From an uncultured Anaerolineales bacterium (lineage in GTDB: Bacteria; Chloroflexota; Anaerolineae; Aggregatilineales; Aggregatilineaceae): a DNA stretch of 54,424 nucleotides. Below the pieces are notes generated by a model that was not told where the DNA came from, did no database searches, and saw nothing but the letters and a program-made list of their open reading frames with translations. Made by a program: the position numbers and the translations under genes. Shown one piece after another: positions 8,354 to 16,121 of this stretch. Position 1 is the stretch's first letter. Every line of letters starts with the position of its first letter. The stretch lies in assembly GCA_937135955.1 (NCBI GenBank), contig CAKZOB010000083.1, positions 1-54,424 of the forward strand, written 5' to 3'.

Positions 8354-8974
8354 TTAGAAGAAGCGTTGCCGCTGGTAGCGCTCTTCTTTCCAGGGATCGC
8401 CTTCGTTGTGGTAACCTGCCTGTTCCCAGAAGCCAGGTTTGTCTACGGGACTGAATTCGAGCTTCATGAGCCATTTAGCGCTCTTCCAGAAATAGCGCTG
8501 AGGAACCAGGGTGCGGACTGGAAAGCCATGTTCTGGCTCGAGCAGTTCCCCGTTGTATTTCCATGCCAGCAAGACGTTGTCTTCCAGCATCACCTCCAGG
8601 GGTAAATTGGTGGTGAAGCCATAGGCTGCGTGCGCAATGACGTACTTCGCCGTCGGTTTGACGCCGAAAAGCTTGATGAAGTCTCGAAAAAGTGGGCCTT
8701 CCCACGTCGTGTCGAACTTGCTCCAGCCAGTGACACAGTGAATGTCAGTGGTGACGACGGTCGTCGGAATCTGGCAGAACTCTTCCCATGTCCAACTCAT
8801 CTCGCGCTCGACTTCCCCGAACACCGACAAGCGCCAGGTCTTGAGATCAATCTGCGGGACAGGGCCATAGTGGAGGACGGGGAACTTTTGGGTAAGCGAC
8901 TGACCTGGTGGCAGACGGCCAGCCTGCTTCATCTGACGTTCTTCGTCGCGCCGGTTCATGAAGTCGCGCAGCAT
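8354..8974 (-). CDS. Molybdopterin-dependent oxidoreductase, MsrP/YedY-sulfite oxidase fold, no export signal
   Basis: The 206 residues form an oxidoreductase molybdopterin-binding domain. The molybdenum-ligand cysteine is Cys80 in VVTTDIHCVTGWSKFD, with FRDFIKLFGV, HAAYGFTTNLPLE, and EHGFPVRTLVPQRYFWKSAKW as the other family blocks. MsrP proteins are usually exported by Tat; this one starts MLRDFMNRRDEERQ with no twin-arginine or hydrophobic signal, so it should be cytoplasmic, as in the small uncharacterised sulfite-oxidase-like group. The substrate is unknown. It depends on the moeA/moaB pathway in this window. It may be cotranscribed with the upstream mutY, but a 70-base palindrome separates them. 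Confidence 0.9.
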   Translation of the reverse strand: MLRDFMNRRDEERQMKQAGRLPPGQSLTQKFPVLHYGPVPQIDLKTWRLSVFGEVEREMSWTWEEFCQIPTTVVTTDIHCVTGWSKFDTTWEGPLFRDFIKLFGVKPTAKYVIAHAAYGFTTNLPLEVMLEDNVLLAWKYNGELLEPEHGFPVRTLVPQRYFWKSAKWLMKLEFSPVDKPGFWEQAGYHNEGDPWKEERYQRQRFF

Positions 8975-9048
8975 GGTGAAGCCTCCGTATTTCGGCGGGG
9001 ATATCTAGTGCGAAGATAGCACAAATGCCCGTCAGCTTCCAACGGACG

Positions 9049-9120
9049 GGTGCGTGCAAGATGTGACAGGCGATTTGCAGCAGTCTGCAGCAAACTATCT
9101 GGCACACTTTGTACACGCCT
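9049..9120. repeat. Palindromic intergenic repeat (solo copy of the GGTGCGTGCAAA family)
   Basis: The left arm GCGTGCAAGATGTGACAGGC and the reverse complement of the right arm (GCGTGTACAAAGTGTGCCAG) match imperfectly over about 27 bases across a short centre. The same arms bound longer copies at 22920-23082, 34753-34909 and 40876-41060, so this is a short version without the middle part. It lies between mutY and the molybdoenzyme gene. Confidence 0.65.
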
Positions 9121-9125
9121 GCCGT

Positions 9126-10226
9126 TCAGGGCAGTTCCAGGCCCAGTTGTCCGCCCCCGTCACGCAGCATGGTGATGATCTTCTGATCGGTCACTGGAAA
9201 AGCGTAGCGGTCCAGGTCTTCGAGTGTCACCCAGGCCCACTCGGAGCAACCTATGGCGCGCGGTTCGCCACTGAGATGGCGGCAGGCGAAGACATAGAGG
9301 GTGATGCGGAAGTGCGTATAGGCGTGACGAACCGTGCCGATCTGTTCGCTTACCTCGATCTCAATGCCCAGTTCCTCGCGGATTTCGCGGCGCAGACACT
9401 CGCGCAGCGATTCGCCTGGTTCGCGCTTGCCGCCAGGGAATTCCCACAGGCCGCCGAGCATACTTTCTGGGGGACGGCGGGCGATTAGAATGCGCCCATC
9501 CTCGCGGCGGGTGACGGCGGCAGTTACGTCGTAGTGCGGCGTGCGGCGACGTGGTTGCCTGACCGGTCGAGATAGTTGCGTGCCGTTGGCGAAGGCGCTG
9601 CAATGTGCTGTCAGTGGGCATTCCTGGCAGCGTGGCGTCGGGGTGGTGCAGATACGCCGCCCCAGCTCCATCAGCGCTTCGTTCCATGCGCCCGCCTGTC
9701 CGGCAGGTAGCAACTCTGTCGCGAGATGCCACAGCGTGTGTTGGGTGCGGCTCTGGGTCACGTCTTCGGCAATATCGAACAGCCGGGTGAGCACGCGGAT
9801 CACGTTGCCATCGAGTACGGGCGCTGCTATGCCAAAGGCCAGGCTGGCGATCGCGCCGGCGGTATAGCGACCAATGCCCGGCAGTTTCTGCAATTGGAGC
9901 GGGTCGCTGGGGAATTGCCCGCCATACTCGGCGACCAGGAGTTGTGCGGTGCGGTGCAAGTTGCGTGCCCGGCTATAGTAGCCCAGGCCTTCCCATGCCT
10001 TGAGCACATCATCGAGAGGGGCTTCTGCCAGCGCGTGTATGGTGGGAAAGCGCGCCATGAAGCGCTCGAAGTAAGGGATCACGGTGGCAACCTGTGTCTG
10101 CTGCAACATGATCTCCGAGACCCAGACGGCATAAGTATCTCGCCTGCGCCGCCAGGGCAGGTCGGCCTGGTGCGCAACGAACCAGGCGAGCAAGGCATCG
10201 TGCAGAGCAGTGGGATCGAGGGACAT
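9126..10226 (-). CDS. mutY: Adenine DNA glycosylase MutY with C-terminal Nudix domain
   Basis: MutY removes adenine mispaired with 8-oxoguanine. The 366 residues show the catalytic Glu38 in VSEIMLQQTQV, the helix-hairpin-helix LQKLPGIGRYTAGAIASLAFG (112-132), catalytic Asp139 in PVLDGNVIRVLTRLF, and the [4Fe-4S] cysteines 193, 200, 203 and 209 in the C-x6-C-x2-C-x5-C pattern. A C-terminal Nudix-like domain follows and keeps a complete GX5EX7REUXEEXGU box (266-290), which suggests real hydrolase ability as well as lesion recognition. The ATG at 10226 overlaps the upstream methyltransferase stop as TGATG, a sign of coupled translation. Confidence 0.95.
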   Translation of the reverse strand: MSLDPTALHDALLAWFVAHQADLPWRRRRDTYAVWVSEIMLQQTQVATVIPYFERFMARFPTIHALAEAPLDDVLKAWEGLGYYSRARNLHRTAQLLVAEYGGQFPSDPLQLQKLPGIGRYTAGAIASLAFGIAAPVLDGNVIRVLTRLFDIAEDVTQSRTQHTLWHLATELLPAGQAGAWNEALMELGRRICTTPTPRCQECPLTAHCSAFANGTQLSRPVRQPRRRTPHYDVTAAVTRREDGRILIARRPPESMLGGLWEFPGGKREPGESLRECLRREIREELGIEIEVSEQIGTVRHAYTHFRITLYVFACRHLSGEPRAIGCSEWAWVTLEDLDRYAFPVTDQKIITMLRDGGGQLGLELP

Positions 10227-10927
10227 CACGTTTCTCGTTTCAGGACGCTGTAGCGGTTGACGTCACCACTGTGCCCGTCGGCGCGATAGGTGAGCACTTC
10301 GCGCAGGCCAGTGGCCTGAATCAGGGCGGCATGTTCTTCGTCGTCCACATAGTGGCAATAGCGCAAGGCGCGCGTGCCGCGCCGCCATTCCAGCAAGTAG
10401 TCACCAGGTTCGGCGCGCAATTCGGGCGGAAAGGGCACAATGCGCTGGCGAAAGCGCGCGTATTCGTAGAAACGCCAGGCGGTGAAGACCAGCAGCCCAC
10501 CCGGCGCCACACGCGTAGCCAGGGCGTGCATGAAATCGCGCCGGTTGTCACGGCCTGGGATGTGATGCAACATGCCGAAGAGCACCACCAGATCATAAGT
10601 GTCGGACGGCAGCGGTTCGCCCAGCACGTCGCGCTGTTCCAGGCGGGCCGTGTGGCCGCTCAGCGCGATCTGCGCAAAGCTCAATAACTGAGAGTTGCTA
10701 TCCACTCCATGGTACGTTACGTTTGTCCCCAGGCGCTCGAACAGAAAGACCCCGAAGCGCCCGTTGCCGCAGGCCACATCCAGCACGCTGAGCGGCGTGC
10801 TGAGCAAAGGCAACAAAGCCTCCCAGCCAGGCCAGGGAGCAGTGCGGGTCTGGTCGAAGTCGGCGGCGGTGATCTGGTAAAATGCACGGTTGAGCGCGTT
10901 CAGCCGCGCGATCGTTTCGGCATCCAC
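10226..10927 (-). CDS. Trm9/ALKBH8-like SAM methyltransferase, possibly for tRNA wobble uridine
   Basis: The 233 residues are a class I SAM methyltransferase: motif I LDVACGNGRF (49-58), HGVDSN (73-78), LFGMLHHIPGRDNRRDFMHAL, and VAPGGLLVFTAW. The N-terminal signature FYQITAADFDQTRTAPWPGW (16-35) and the HH pair followed by a tryptophan closely recall eukaryotic Trm9 and ALKBH8, which methylate 5-carboxymethyluridine at tRNA position 34 (their FS-TR--PWP motif). That carboxymethyl group is made by Elp3, and elp3 is the divergent neighbour 38 bases away. The start is GTG 10927. The stop overlaps the mutY start (TGATG). The fold is certain; the tRNA role is inference from motif and neighbour. 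Confidence 0.75.
   Translation of the reverse strand: MDAETIARLNALNRAFYQITAADFDQTRTAPWPGWEALLPLLSTPLSVLDVACGNGRFGVFLFERLGTNVTYHGVDSNSQLLSFAQIALSGHTARLEQRDVLGEPLPSDTYDLVVLFGMLHHIPGRDNRRDFMHALATRVAPGGLLVFTAWRFYEYARFRQRIVPFPPELRAEPGDYLLEWRRGTRALRYCHYVDDEEHAALIQATGLREVLTYRADGHSGDVNRYSVLKRET
10875..10883 (+). promoter_or_regulatory. Possible extended -10 promoter for elp3
   Basis: TGG immediately before TAAAAT (10878-10883) fits an extended -10 element. A start near 10890 would give a leader of about 75 bases to the elp3 ATG. There is no clear -35, and the site lies inside the divergent methyltransferase gene. Confidence 0.3.
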
Positions 10928-10965
10928 AGGGCACTTAGCAGTCGAGCAGGTATTCGGAACCTATC

Positions 10966-12792
10966 ATGGGCAAACACTACCGTCCACCGGTTGAACTCGA
11001 GAATTATCGAGACGCGCTCCTGGCGATCTTACAGGAAGTCGTGCGCGAACCCAATCTGACGCCAACGCGCCTCATTCAGATTCTCAAGCAACATCCCAGG
11101 GATGGGCAAGGGTTGTTCAACAAGAACGACCTGATCCACGCTTATCGGCACCTGGCCGGGACGAATGGATTGCCCCCGTTCGACCCGGAAGTCCTGGCTC
11201 GGCTGCGCATGAAACCCATCCGTACCATGTCCGGTGTGACGCCGGTCACAGTGCTGACCAAGCCGTACCCCTGCCCTGGCGAGTGCATCTTCTGCCCGAA
11301 TGATGTGCGGATGCCCAAGAGCTACCTGGCGCGTGAACCAGGGGCGCAACGGGCGGAGCAGAACAACTTCGATCCCTACCTGCAGGTCTACTCACGCCTG
11401 ACCACACTTTATGAAACCGGGCATCCCCTGGACAAGATCGAGTTAATTGTCCTGGGTGGGACGTGGTCATTTTACCCTGAAACCTATCAGGTGTGGTTTG
11501 TCAGGCGGATGTTCGAGGCGCTGCACGATTTCGGCGCAGGCATTGACCGGACGGACGAAGTGCGCGCGTTGTTGCGGCAGGCGTCGCAGTTGCACCCGGA
11601 ACAGGCAACTCCGGTGACGCTGCATGGAACCGCGTTGGATCGCACTTACAATCAGGTGGTGCAGCAGATTTACCGCCAGGAGATGGCGCGTTCGCGCGAA
11701 CTGGCGCAGGCGGTGGCGCGAGGGCAACGTCCCCGTACGGTGGTAGACGAGTATGCTACCTGGGAAGAACTGGCCGAAGTGCAGCGCCAGAACGAAACTG
11801 CGCCATGCCGCTGTGTGGGGCTGGTGATCGAGACGCGCCCCGATTATCTGAGCGTGGACGAAGTGATCCGCATCCGGCGGCTGGGCGTGACCAAGGTGCA
11901 GATCGGGGTACAAAGCCTTGATGACGAGATCCTGCGGAAGAACCGGCGCGGTCATACCGTCGCCATGACACGGGAGGCTTTTCGCCTGCTACGCCTGGCT
12001 GGCTTCAAGATTCACGCGCACTGGATGCCGAACCTGTACGGCTCGTCACCGGAAGCGGACATTGCGGACTATCAGCGCCTGTTCTCCGATCCGGATATTC
12101 GCCCTGACGAACTGAAGATATACCCCTGCTCGTTGATCGAGAGCGCCGAACTCATGCAGGTCTATCAGCGTGGGGAATGGCAGCCCTATTCGCATGAGGT
12201 GTTGCTGGATGTGCTGGTCAACTGCTTTCTACAAACGCCGGAATATTGCCGCCTGACGCGCGTCGTGCGCGATATCCCTTCGACGGATATTGTGGCGGGA
12301 GACATGAAACCGAATTTCCGCCAACTGGTCGAAGCGGCGTTGCAGCAGCGCGGGTTGCGTAGCCCGGACATCCGCGGACGGGAGATTCGCGGCAAGACTG
12401 TAGCACCGGAAGCGCTGCATCTGGACGAACTGTGGTATGAGACAGGGGTCGGTCAAGAGGTTTTCCTGCAATACATCACAGACGATCGGCGGATCGCGGC
12501 CTTTTTGCGGCTGTCGTTACCCACAGCGGCACCTCTGTTGCCTGAGTTGCAGGGGGCAGCCATGATCCGCGAGGTGCACGTCTACGGGCAGGCGGTATCC
12601 ATTGGTGAGAAGGTGCGGGGCAGGGCGCAACACAGCGGACTGGGTACCCGCCTGATCGAGCGGGCGGTGCAGATTGCCCGCGAGCATGGCTTTGCGCGGT
12701 TGGCGGTGATTTCGGCAGTGGGGACGCGATCGTACTACAGGGCACGGGGTTTTGAAGATGGCACACTATATCAGTTGCGGCCCCTGAAATGA
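10966..12792 (+). CDS. elp3: Elp3-like tRNA uridine(34) carboxymethyl-forming enzyme (radical SAM + acetyltransferase)
   Basis: The 608 residues have both Elp3 halves. The radical-SAM half carries YPCPGECIFCP with Cys103, Cys107 and Cys110 for the [4Fe-4S] cluster, followed by IELIVLGGTWSFYPE, VGLVIETRPDYLS and VQIGVQSLDDEILRKNRRGH. The C-terminal acetyltransferase half has the acetyl-CoA loop GRAQHSGLGTRLIERA and ends FARLAVISAVGTRSYYRARG. Elp3 uses acetyl-CoA and SAM radical chemistry to put a carboxymethyl group on C5 of wobble uridine; single-protein bacterial Elp3 is known from Dehalococcoides. It diverges from the Trm9-like gene. The following DUF4230 gene could be cotranscribed. Confidence 0.95.
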   Translation: MGKHYRPPVELENYRDALLAILQEVVREPNLTPTRLIQILKQHPRDGQGLFNKNDLIHAYRHLAGTNGLPPFDPEVLARLRMKPIRTMSGVTPVTVLTKPYPCPGECIFCPNDVRMPKSYLAREPGAQRAEQNNFDPYLQVYSRLTTLYETGHPLDKIELIVLGGTWSFYPETYQVWFVRRMFEALHDFGAGIDRTDEVRALLRQASQLHPEQATPVTLHGTALDRTYNQVVQQIYRQEMARSRELAQAVARGQRPRTVVDEYATWEELAEVQRQNETAPCRCVGLVIETRPDYLSVDEVIRIRRLGVTKVQIGVQSLDDEILRKNRRGHTVAMTREAFRLLRLAGFKIHAHWMPNLYGSSPEADIADYQRLFSDPDIRPDELKIYPCSLIESAELMQVYQRGEWQPYSHEVLLDVLVNCFLQTPEYCRLTRVVRDIPSTDIVAGDMKPNFRQLVEAALQQRGLRSPDIRGREIRGKTVAPEALHLDELWYETGVGQEVFLQYITDDRRIAAFLRLSLPTAAPLLPELQGAAMIREVHVYGQAVSIGEKVRGRAQHSGLGTRLIERAVQIAREHGFARLAVISAVGTRSYYRARGFEDGTLYQLRPLK

Positions 12793-12883
12793 CCGGAACT
12801 GCAGACCACGATGCAACTCGCGAGGTGTTTTCGCGTAGTCATTAACAAACAAGAACACCACCCATCCGCCAACCGAGGAGACC

Positions 12884-13678
12884 ATGAAACCAGCCAAAAC
12901 CCCTTCGCGGCAAGCTCCCTCGCACGCCGTCGCCCCAGCGGGACGCCCGCCGCGCAAAGAAACTGTTCGAACGGTAGCACCGCGCGGATGCTGGGCCACC
13001 TGCGCGCTGTTCGGCGGCGCGTCGGTGCTGGTGCTGACGCTGGTTGTCGCCTGCATGGCGCTGATCATGACGCTGCAGGTTGCCGATTTTCTGGGCGATC
13101 CGGCGAATAATTTCCTGGCCGTGTTCGGCTTCGAGAAGAACGCGACTCCGGTTGTCACTGACAGCCGGACGATCGTGCTGAGCGTGCGGGAGCTGGCACT
13201 GCTGGAGACGGTGCAGAGCGGCGTCGTGATTACCAAAACTGTCGTGGACAGCGGAGCAGCACCCGACGCCGAGTTGCAGATCAGCTATACCGGCACGATT
13301 AAGGCCGGGATAGACCTGGCGACGATCGGCGAGGATGACGTCACCACGACGCCAGACGGCGCGGTCAGGCTGGTGCTGCCCCCGCTGCGTATCACCTACT
13401 GCGACCTGGGCAAACCTGAAGTGCACACCTGGACATGCCGGGGCTGGGCGGGCCTGCAGGATTGCAGCAGCCGTTACGAGCGGATGCAAAGCGAAGCCTA
13501 CAACCGGGCCATGAGTGACCTGCTCGAAGCCGCCGAGACGATGGACTTGTTGGGGCTGGCCAGGCAGAACGCCGAAGCGACACTGTATGACCTGCTGCAG
13601 AAGCTGGGGTTTGCCAGCGTCACTTTCGAAGTCGCGGGCGAGACACTCCCGCCGGATCCCTCGTGTCAGCCAGACTAA
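12884..13678 (+). CDS. DUF4230 membrane-anchored protein
   Basis: The 264 residues start with a basic, Pro-rich cytoplasmic tail, then a single hydrophobic helix (about residues 38-66), then an extracytoplasmic domain. That domain has the DUF4230 pattern: a strand with ELALLETVQSGVVITKTVV, an YTGTIKAGIDLATI segment, VLPPLRITYCD, and a helical end with RQNAEATLYDLLQKLGFASVTFE. The family has no known function. The ATG is preceded by GAGGAGA. It follows elp3 by 91 bases and converges on lipM. The domain call rests on overall pattern, so it is good but not certain. Confidence 0.75.
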   Translation: MKPAKTPSRQAPSHAVAPAGRPPRKETVRTVAPRGCWATCALFGGASVLVLTLVVACMALIMTLQVADFLGDPANNFLAVFGFEKNATPVVTDSRTIVLSVRELALLETVQSGVVITKTVVDSGAAPDAELQISYTGTIKAGIDLATIGEDDVTTTPDGAVRLVLPPLRITYCDLGKPEVHTWTCRGWAGLQDCSSRYERMQSEAYNRAMSDLLEAAETMDLLGLARQNAEATLYDLLQKLGFASVTFEVAGETLPPDPSCQPD

Positions 13679-13692
13679 AAGAAGGGTTCAGC

Positions 13693-13805
13693 AGTCCTGA
13701 TCGGCGAGTCTGCCTCACCCCTGGGTTTCCTCCATACGCGGAGAGCGAACCTCATCCCGCACTTCTGCACCTTGCCGTGCCCGGAAAGGGAGCCGGGGAC
13801 AACAG
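13693..13805. repeat. Intergenic repeat, CCTGATCGG/CCTCACC family
   Basis: Between the convergent DUF4230 and lipM genes the sequence GTCCTGATCGG, then GCCTCACCCCTGGG and ATACGCGGA, matches the block order found at 1914-2040. The first two blocks are also present at 36672. Confidence 0.5.
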
Positions 13806-13809
13806 GTCT

Positions 13810-14628
13810 CTAAAGGCGGGAGTTCCACGCTTCGGTGGCGTATTGTGTGGCGCGCAACTCAGCGGCACGCTTGTACTCGTCGTCTGTCAGCGTTGTTTCC
13901 TGCAGGTTCAGATCGAACACGCGCCGGAAGCCTTCGACCATGGCTGAAGCGGCTTCGCGCCAGGAGACGCTCCGGCCTAATGCCTGTTCCAGCGTAGTGG
14001 CGCGTTCGAGCACACGCTCGCGCGCGTGCTGACGCTCCTGGTCACTGGTGAAGACCAGTACGTCGCAGATGCGGGCAATGTCTCCCCAGAGCGGCAGAGT
14101 GCCGTGCTGCAGCACCGCCCCAAACCTGCGCACCTGAGCGCTGCCGATCAGTTTCCTGCCGCCGACTGTGATCTCGTAGTGGCTGGGCACCTCAAAGCAG
14201 ACTGGCCCATTGGCACTGTTGTGTCCGTCGGCGCGTTTATCGGCTTCTGGCGTGACGCCCAGGATATGTAGCCCCTCGACCAGGGCGGCGCTGAGACGGC
14301 GATAGCTATCCACGATCCCTCCGGCCACAAGGGGATCGTCGGTGGGGACAGCCACGCTATAGGTGAGTTCGTCTGTGTGCAGGATGGCCCGTCCACCAGT
14401 CATGCGTCGCACGATGTCCCAGCCAGCCAGGGTCAGGCGTGCAAGGTCCACGTCCTGGATGGATTGCATATAGCCCAGCGACAGGCAAGCCGGTTCCCAG
14501 GCAAAGAAGCGCAGGGTGGGAGGGACACGGTTGGCTGACACGGCCTCCATGATGGCCTGATCAATGGCCATGTTCAGTGGGCCATCCAGGGGATCGGTCA
14601 GTAGTAGCCGCCATTGTGCGCGAGTCAT
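13810..14628 (-). CDS. lipM: Octanoyltransferase LipM-type (BPL/LPL family)
   Basis: The 272 residues belong to the biotin/lipoate ligase fold. Marks are LSLGYMQS, VRRMTGGRAILHTDELTYS (73-91), the CFEVPSHYEITVGGRKLIGS block containing Cys144, and VRRFGAVLQHGTLPL. The conserved cysteine before the FE-PSHYE block is the acyl-accepting residue in Bacillus LipM, which moves octanoate from acyl carrier protein to GcvH for lipoate synthesis; a lipoate-protein ligase is the other option. The gene is divergent from the LCP gene, with promoters that nearly overlap. No lipA or gcvH is seen in the window. Confidence 0.88.
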   Translation of the reverse strand: MTRAQWRLLLTDPLDGPLNMAIDQAIMEAVSANRVPPTLRFFAWEPACLSLGYMQSIQDVDLARLTLAGWDIVRRMTGGRAILHTDELTYSVAVPTDDPLVAGGIVDSYRRLSAALVEGLHILGVTPEADKRADGHNSANGPVCFEVPSHYEITVGGRKLIGSAQVRRFGAVLQHGTLPLWGDIARICDVLVFTSDQERQHARERVLERATTLEQALGRSVSWREAASAMVEGFRRVFDLNLQETTLTDDEYKRAAELRATQYATEAWNSRL

Positions 14629-14673
14629 TCTATCTCTAGCTCCGAAGGTGGAATTGCGTCACAAAGCAGCAGG

Positions 14674-14682
14674 ATTTTAGCA
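14674..14682 (-). promoter_or_regulatory. Extended -10 promoter for lipM
   Basis: Read on the minus strand, TGC directly precedes TAAAAT, an extended -10. It lies two bases from the -35 of the divergent LCP promoter, so polymerase binding at one probably excludes the other. Confidence 0.4.
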
Positions 14683-14684
14683 CA

Positions 14685-14713
14685 TTGAGGCTTCAGAGGT
14701 TTAGGGCTACAAT
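14685..14713 (+). promoter_or_regulatory. Sigma-70-type promoter of the LCP gene
   Basis: TTGAGG (14685-14690), 17 bases, TACAAT (14708-14713). Transcription from about 14720 leaves a short leader that contains the GGAG site at 14733 for the ATG at 14743. Confidence 0.75.
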
Positions 14714-14742
14714 ACGCGCATGAGGCTCAGTTGGAGCACGTG

Positions 14743-16020
14743 ATGACTTCTGACGACCCGATTCAGACTCAGCCACATCTCGATCCCATCCCTGCGCCGA
14801 AGCCTGGGGGCAATCCGCGCTCGTCTGGCGGAGGACACTGGTACAGTTTCCCCGGCGCTCCGGCTGCCATACCATCTGAGGTTGAATCGCGGAGAGGGCG
14901 GCGGGGCAGGCGCGTGCGCGACCGTGTCGAACGCCGCAAGGTGCGCCGCGAATTGGGCGCGCCCGATGAGTGGGCGTGGGTGATCATTGCCTCGGCGTTG
15001 CTGGGAATCACCATCATCTCCAGCATGATTGTCTTCTTCCTGCTGCAGGCCGCGCGCGGCGCTGAAGGGACAGTGGCGACCAGCGCCCCGCCGGTCGAAC
15101 CGACGTCGGTGCTCTACGGGCCGGGGGGTATTCTGGAGGCGTCGGGTGATATGCCAGTAGGCGGGATGCTGGGCAACGGCGAGAGCATGATCATCCGCCC
15201 CTGGGATGGCAAAGAGCGCTTCACCGTGCTGGTGATGGGCATGGACTGGCGTCCGGGCGAGTTTGGAGCGTCGGTGCGCACCGATACCATGATTCTGATC
15301 AGCCTGGATCCCAAAACGAACAGTGTGGGTATGCTCAGCATTCCGCGCGACCTGTTCGTAGACGTGCCAGGCTATGGGCCGCAACGCATCAACACCGCGT
15401 ATAGCGCGGGCGAACTGGAAGGGCCAGGAGGGGGGCCGCGCCTGGCCATGCAGACAGTGCAGTACAACTTCGGTATCCGCGTCAATGAGTACGTGATGGT
15501 GAACTTTGAGACGTTTATCCGCATCATTGACCTCATTGGCGGAATCAACATCGAAGTGCCCTACGACATCTACGACCCGCTCTATCCCGATATGAACTAT
15601 GGGTATGATCCGTTCTACATCGAAGCGGGCTGGCATCAGATGGATGGGGCCACTGCGCTGAAATATGCGCGCAGCCGTCATTCGACGGACGATATTGATC
15701 GCAATCGTCGCCAGCAACAGGTGCTCTACGCCATTCGCGACAAGGTGCTGGCCTTCAATATGATTCCGGAGCTGGCCATGCAAGCGCCAGTCTTGTGGTC
15801 GGAACTGAGCAAGGGCATTGACACAGGCCTGTCGCTGGAGCAGATTCTGCAACTGGCCTGGTGGGTGAAGGATATCCCTACCTCGAACTATCGCAGTGGG
15901 GTAGTTGGCTGGGAATACGTCATTCCGACCAACTGGCAGGGGCAGGATATTCTGATTCCCAACCGGGCCAAGCTGGGGCCGTTGATGGCCGAGGTCTTCG
16001 GGCCTGATTACAATCAATAA
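14743..16020 (+). CDS. LytR-CpsA-Psr (LCP) family cell-wall glycopolymer ligase
   Basis: LCP enzymes transfer lipid-linked glycopolymers onto the cell wall or related acceptors. The 425 residues have a basic cytoplasmic tail, one membrane helix (EWAWVIIASALLGITIISSM, near residues 75-100), and an outside LCP domain: FTVLVMGMD, VRTDTMILISLDPKTNSVGM, the SIPRDLFVDVPGYGPQRINTAY block, and ALKYARSRHSTDDIDRNRRQ with the conserved arginines that bind the polyprenyl pyrophosphate. I chose the ATG at 14743 because TTGGAG lies six bases upstream; a TTG at 14731 is in frame. It has its own promoter and a terminator, so it is monocistronic. Confidence 0.93.
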   Translation: MTSDDPIQTQPHLDPIPAPKPGGNPRSSGGGHWYSFPGAPAAIPSEVESRRGRRGRRVRDRVERRKVRRELGAPDEWAWVIIASALLGITIISSMIVFFLLQAARGAEGTVATSAPPVEPTSVLYGPGGILEASGDMPVGGMLGNGESMIIRPWDGKERFTVLVMGMDWRPGEFGASVRTDTMILISLDPKTNSVGMLSIPRDLFVDVPGYGPQRINTAYSAGELEGPGGGPRLAMQTVQYNFGIRVNEYVMVNFETFIRIIDLIGGINIEVPYDIYDPLYPDMNYGYDPFYIEAGWHQMDGATALKYARSRHSTDDIDRNRRQQQVLYAIRDKVLAFNMIPELAMQAPVLWSELSKGIDTGLSLEQILQLAWWVKDIPTSNYRSGVVGWEYVIPTNWQGQDILIPNRAKLGPLMAEVFGPDYNQ

Positions 16021-16050
16021 AGCCGGGCTACACCGTGGCCGGAATCACAG

Positions 16051-16072
16051 AAGGGAGCGAGTCTCCCTTTTT
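16051..16072 (+). terminator. Terminator after the LCP gene
   Basis: AAGGGAG (16051-16057) pairs with CTCCCTT (16063-16069) around a five-base loop and runs into TTTTT. Any start of the next gene upstream of this hairpin is therefore unlikely. Confidence 0.8.
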
Positions 16073-16121
16073 GTGTGGGGGAGAACGTTGGGGCAACGTG
16101 GCAAGATCGGAGCAGGGTTGT

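Noticed and set aside
14707-16017. 436-codon antisense open frame opposite the LCP gene
   Set aside because: It covers nearly the whole LCP gene and its composition is typical of a shadow frame. The LCP frame has a promoter, ribosome site, domain motifs and terminator.
16035-16121. Upstream start for the GH13 gene
   Set aside because: It would place the start codon before the LCP terminator; ATG 16122 has a ribosome site.
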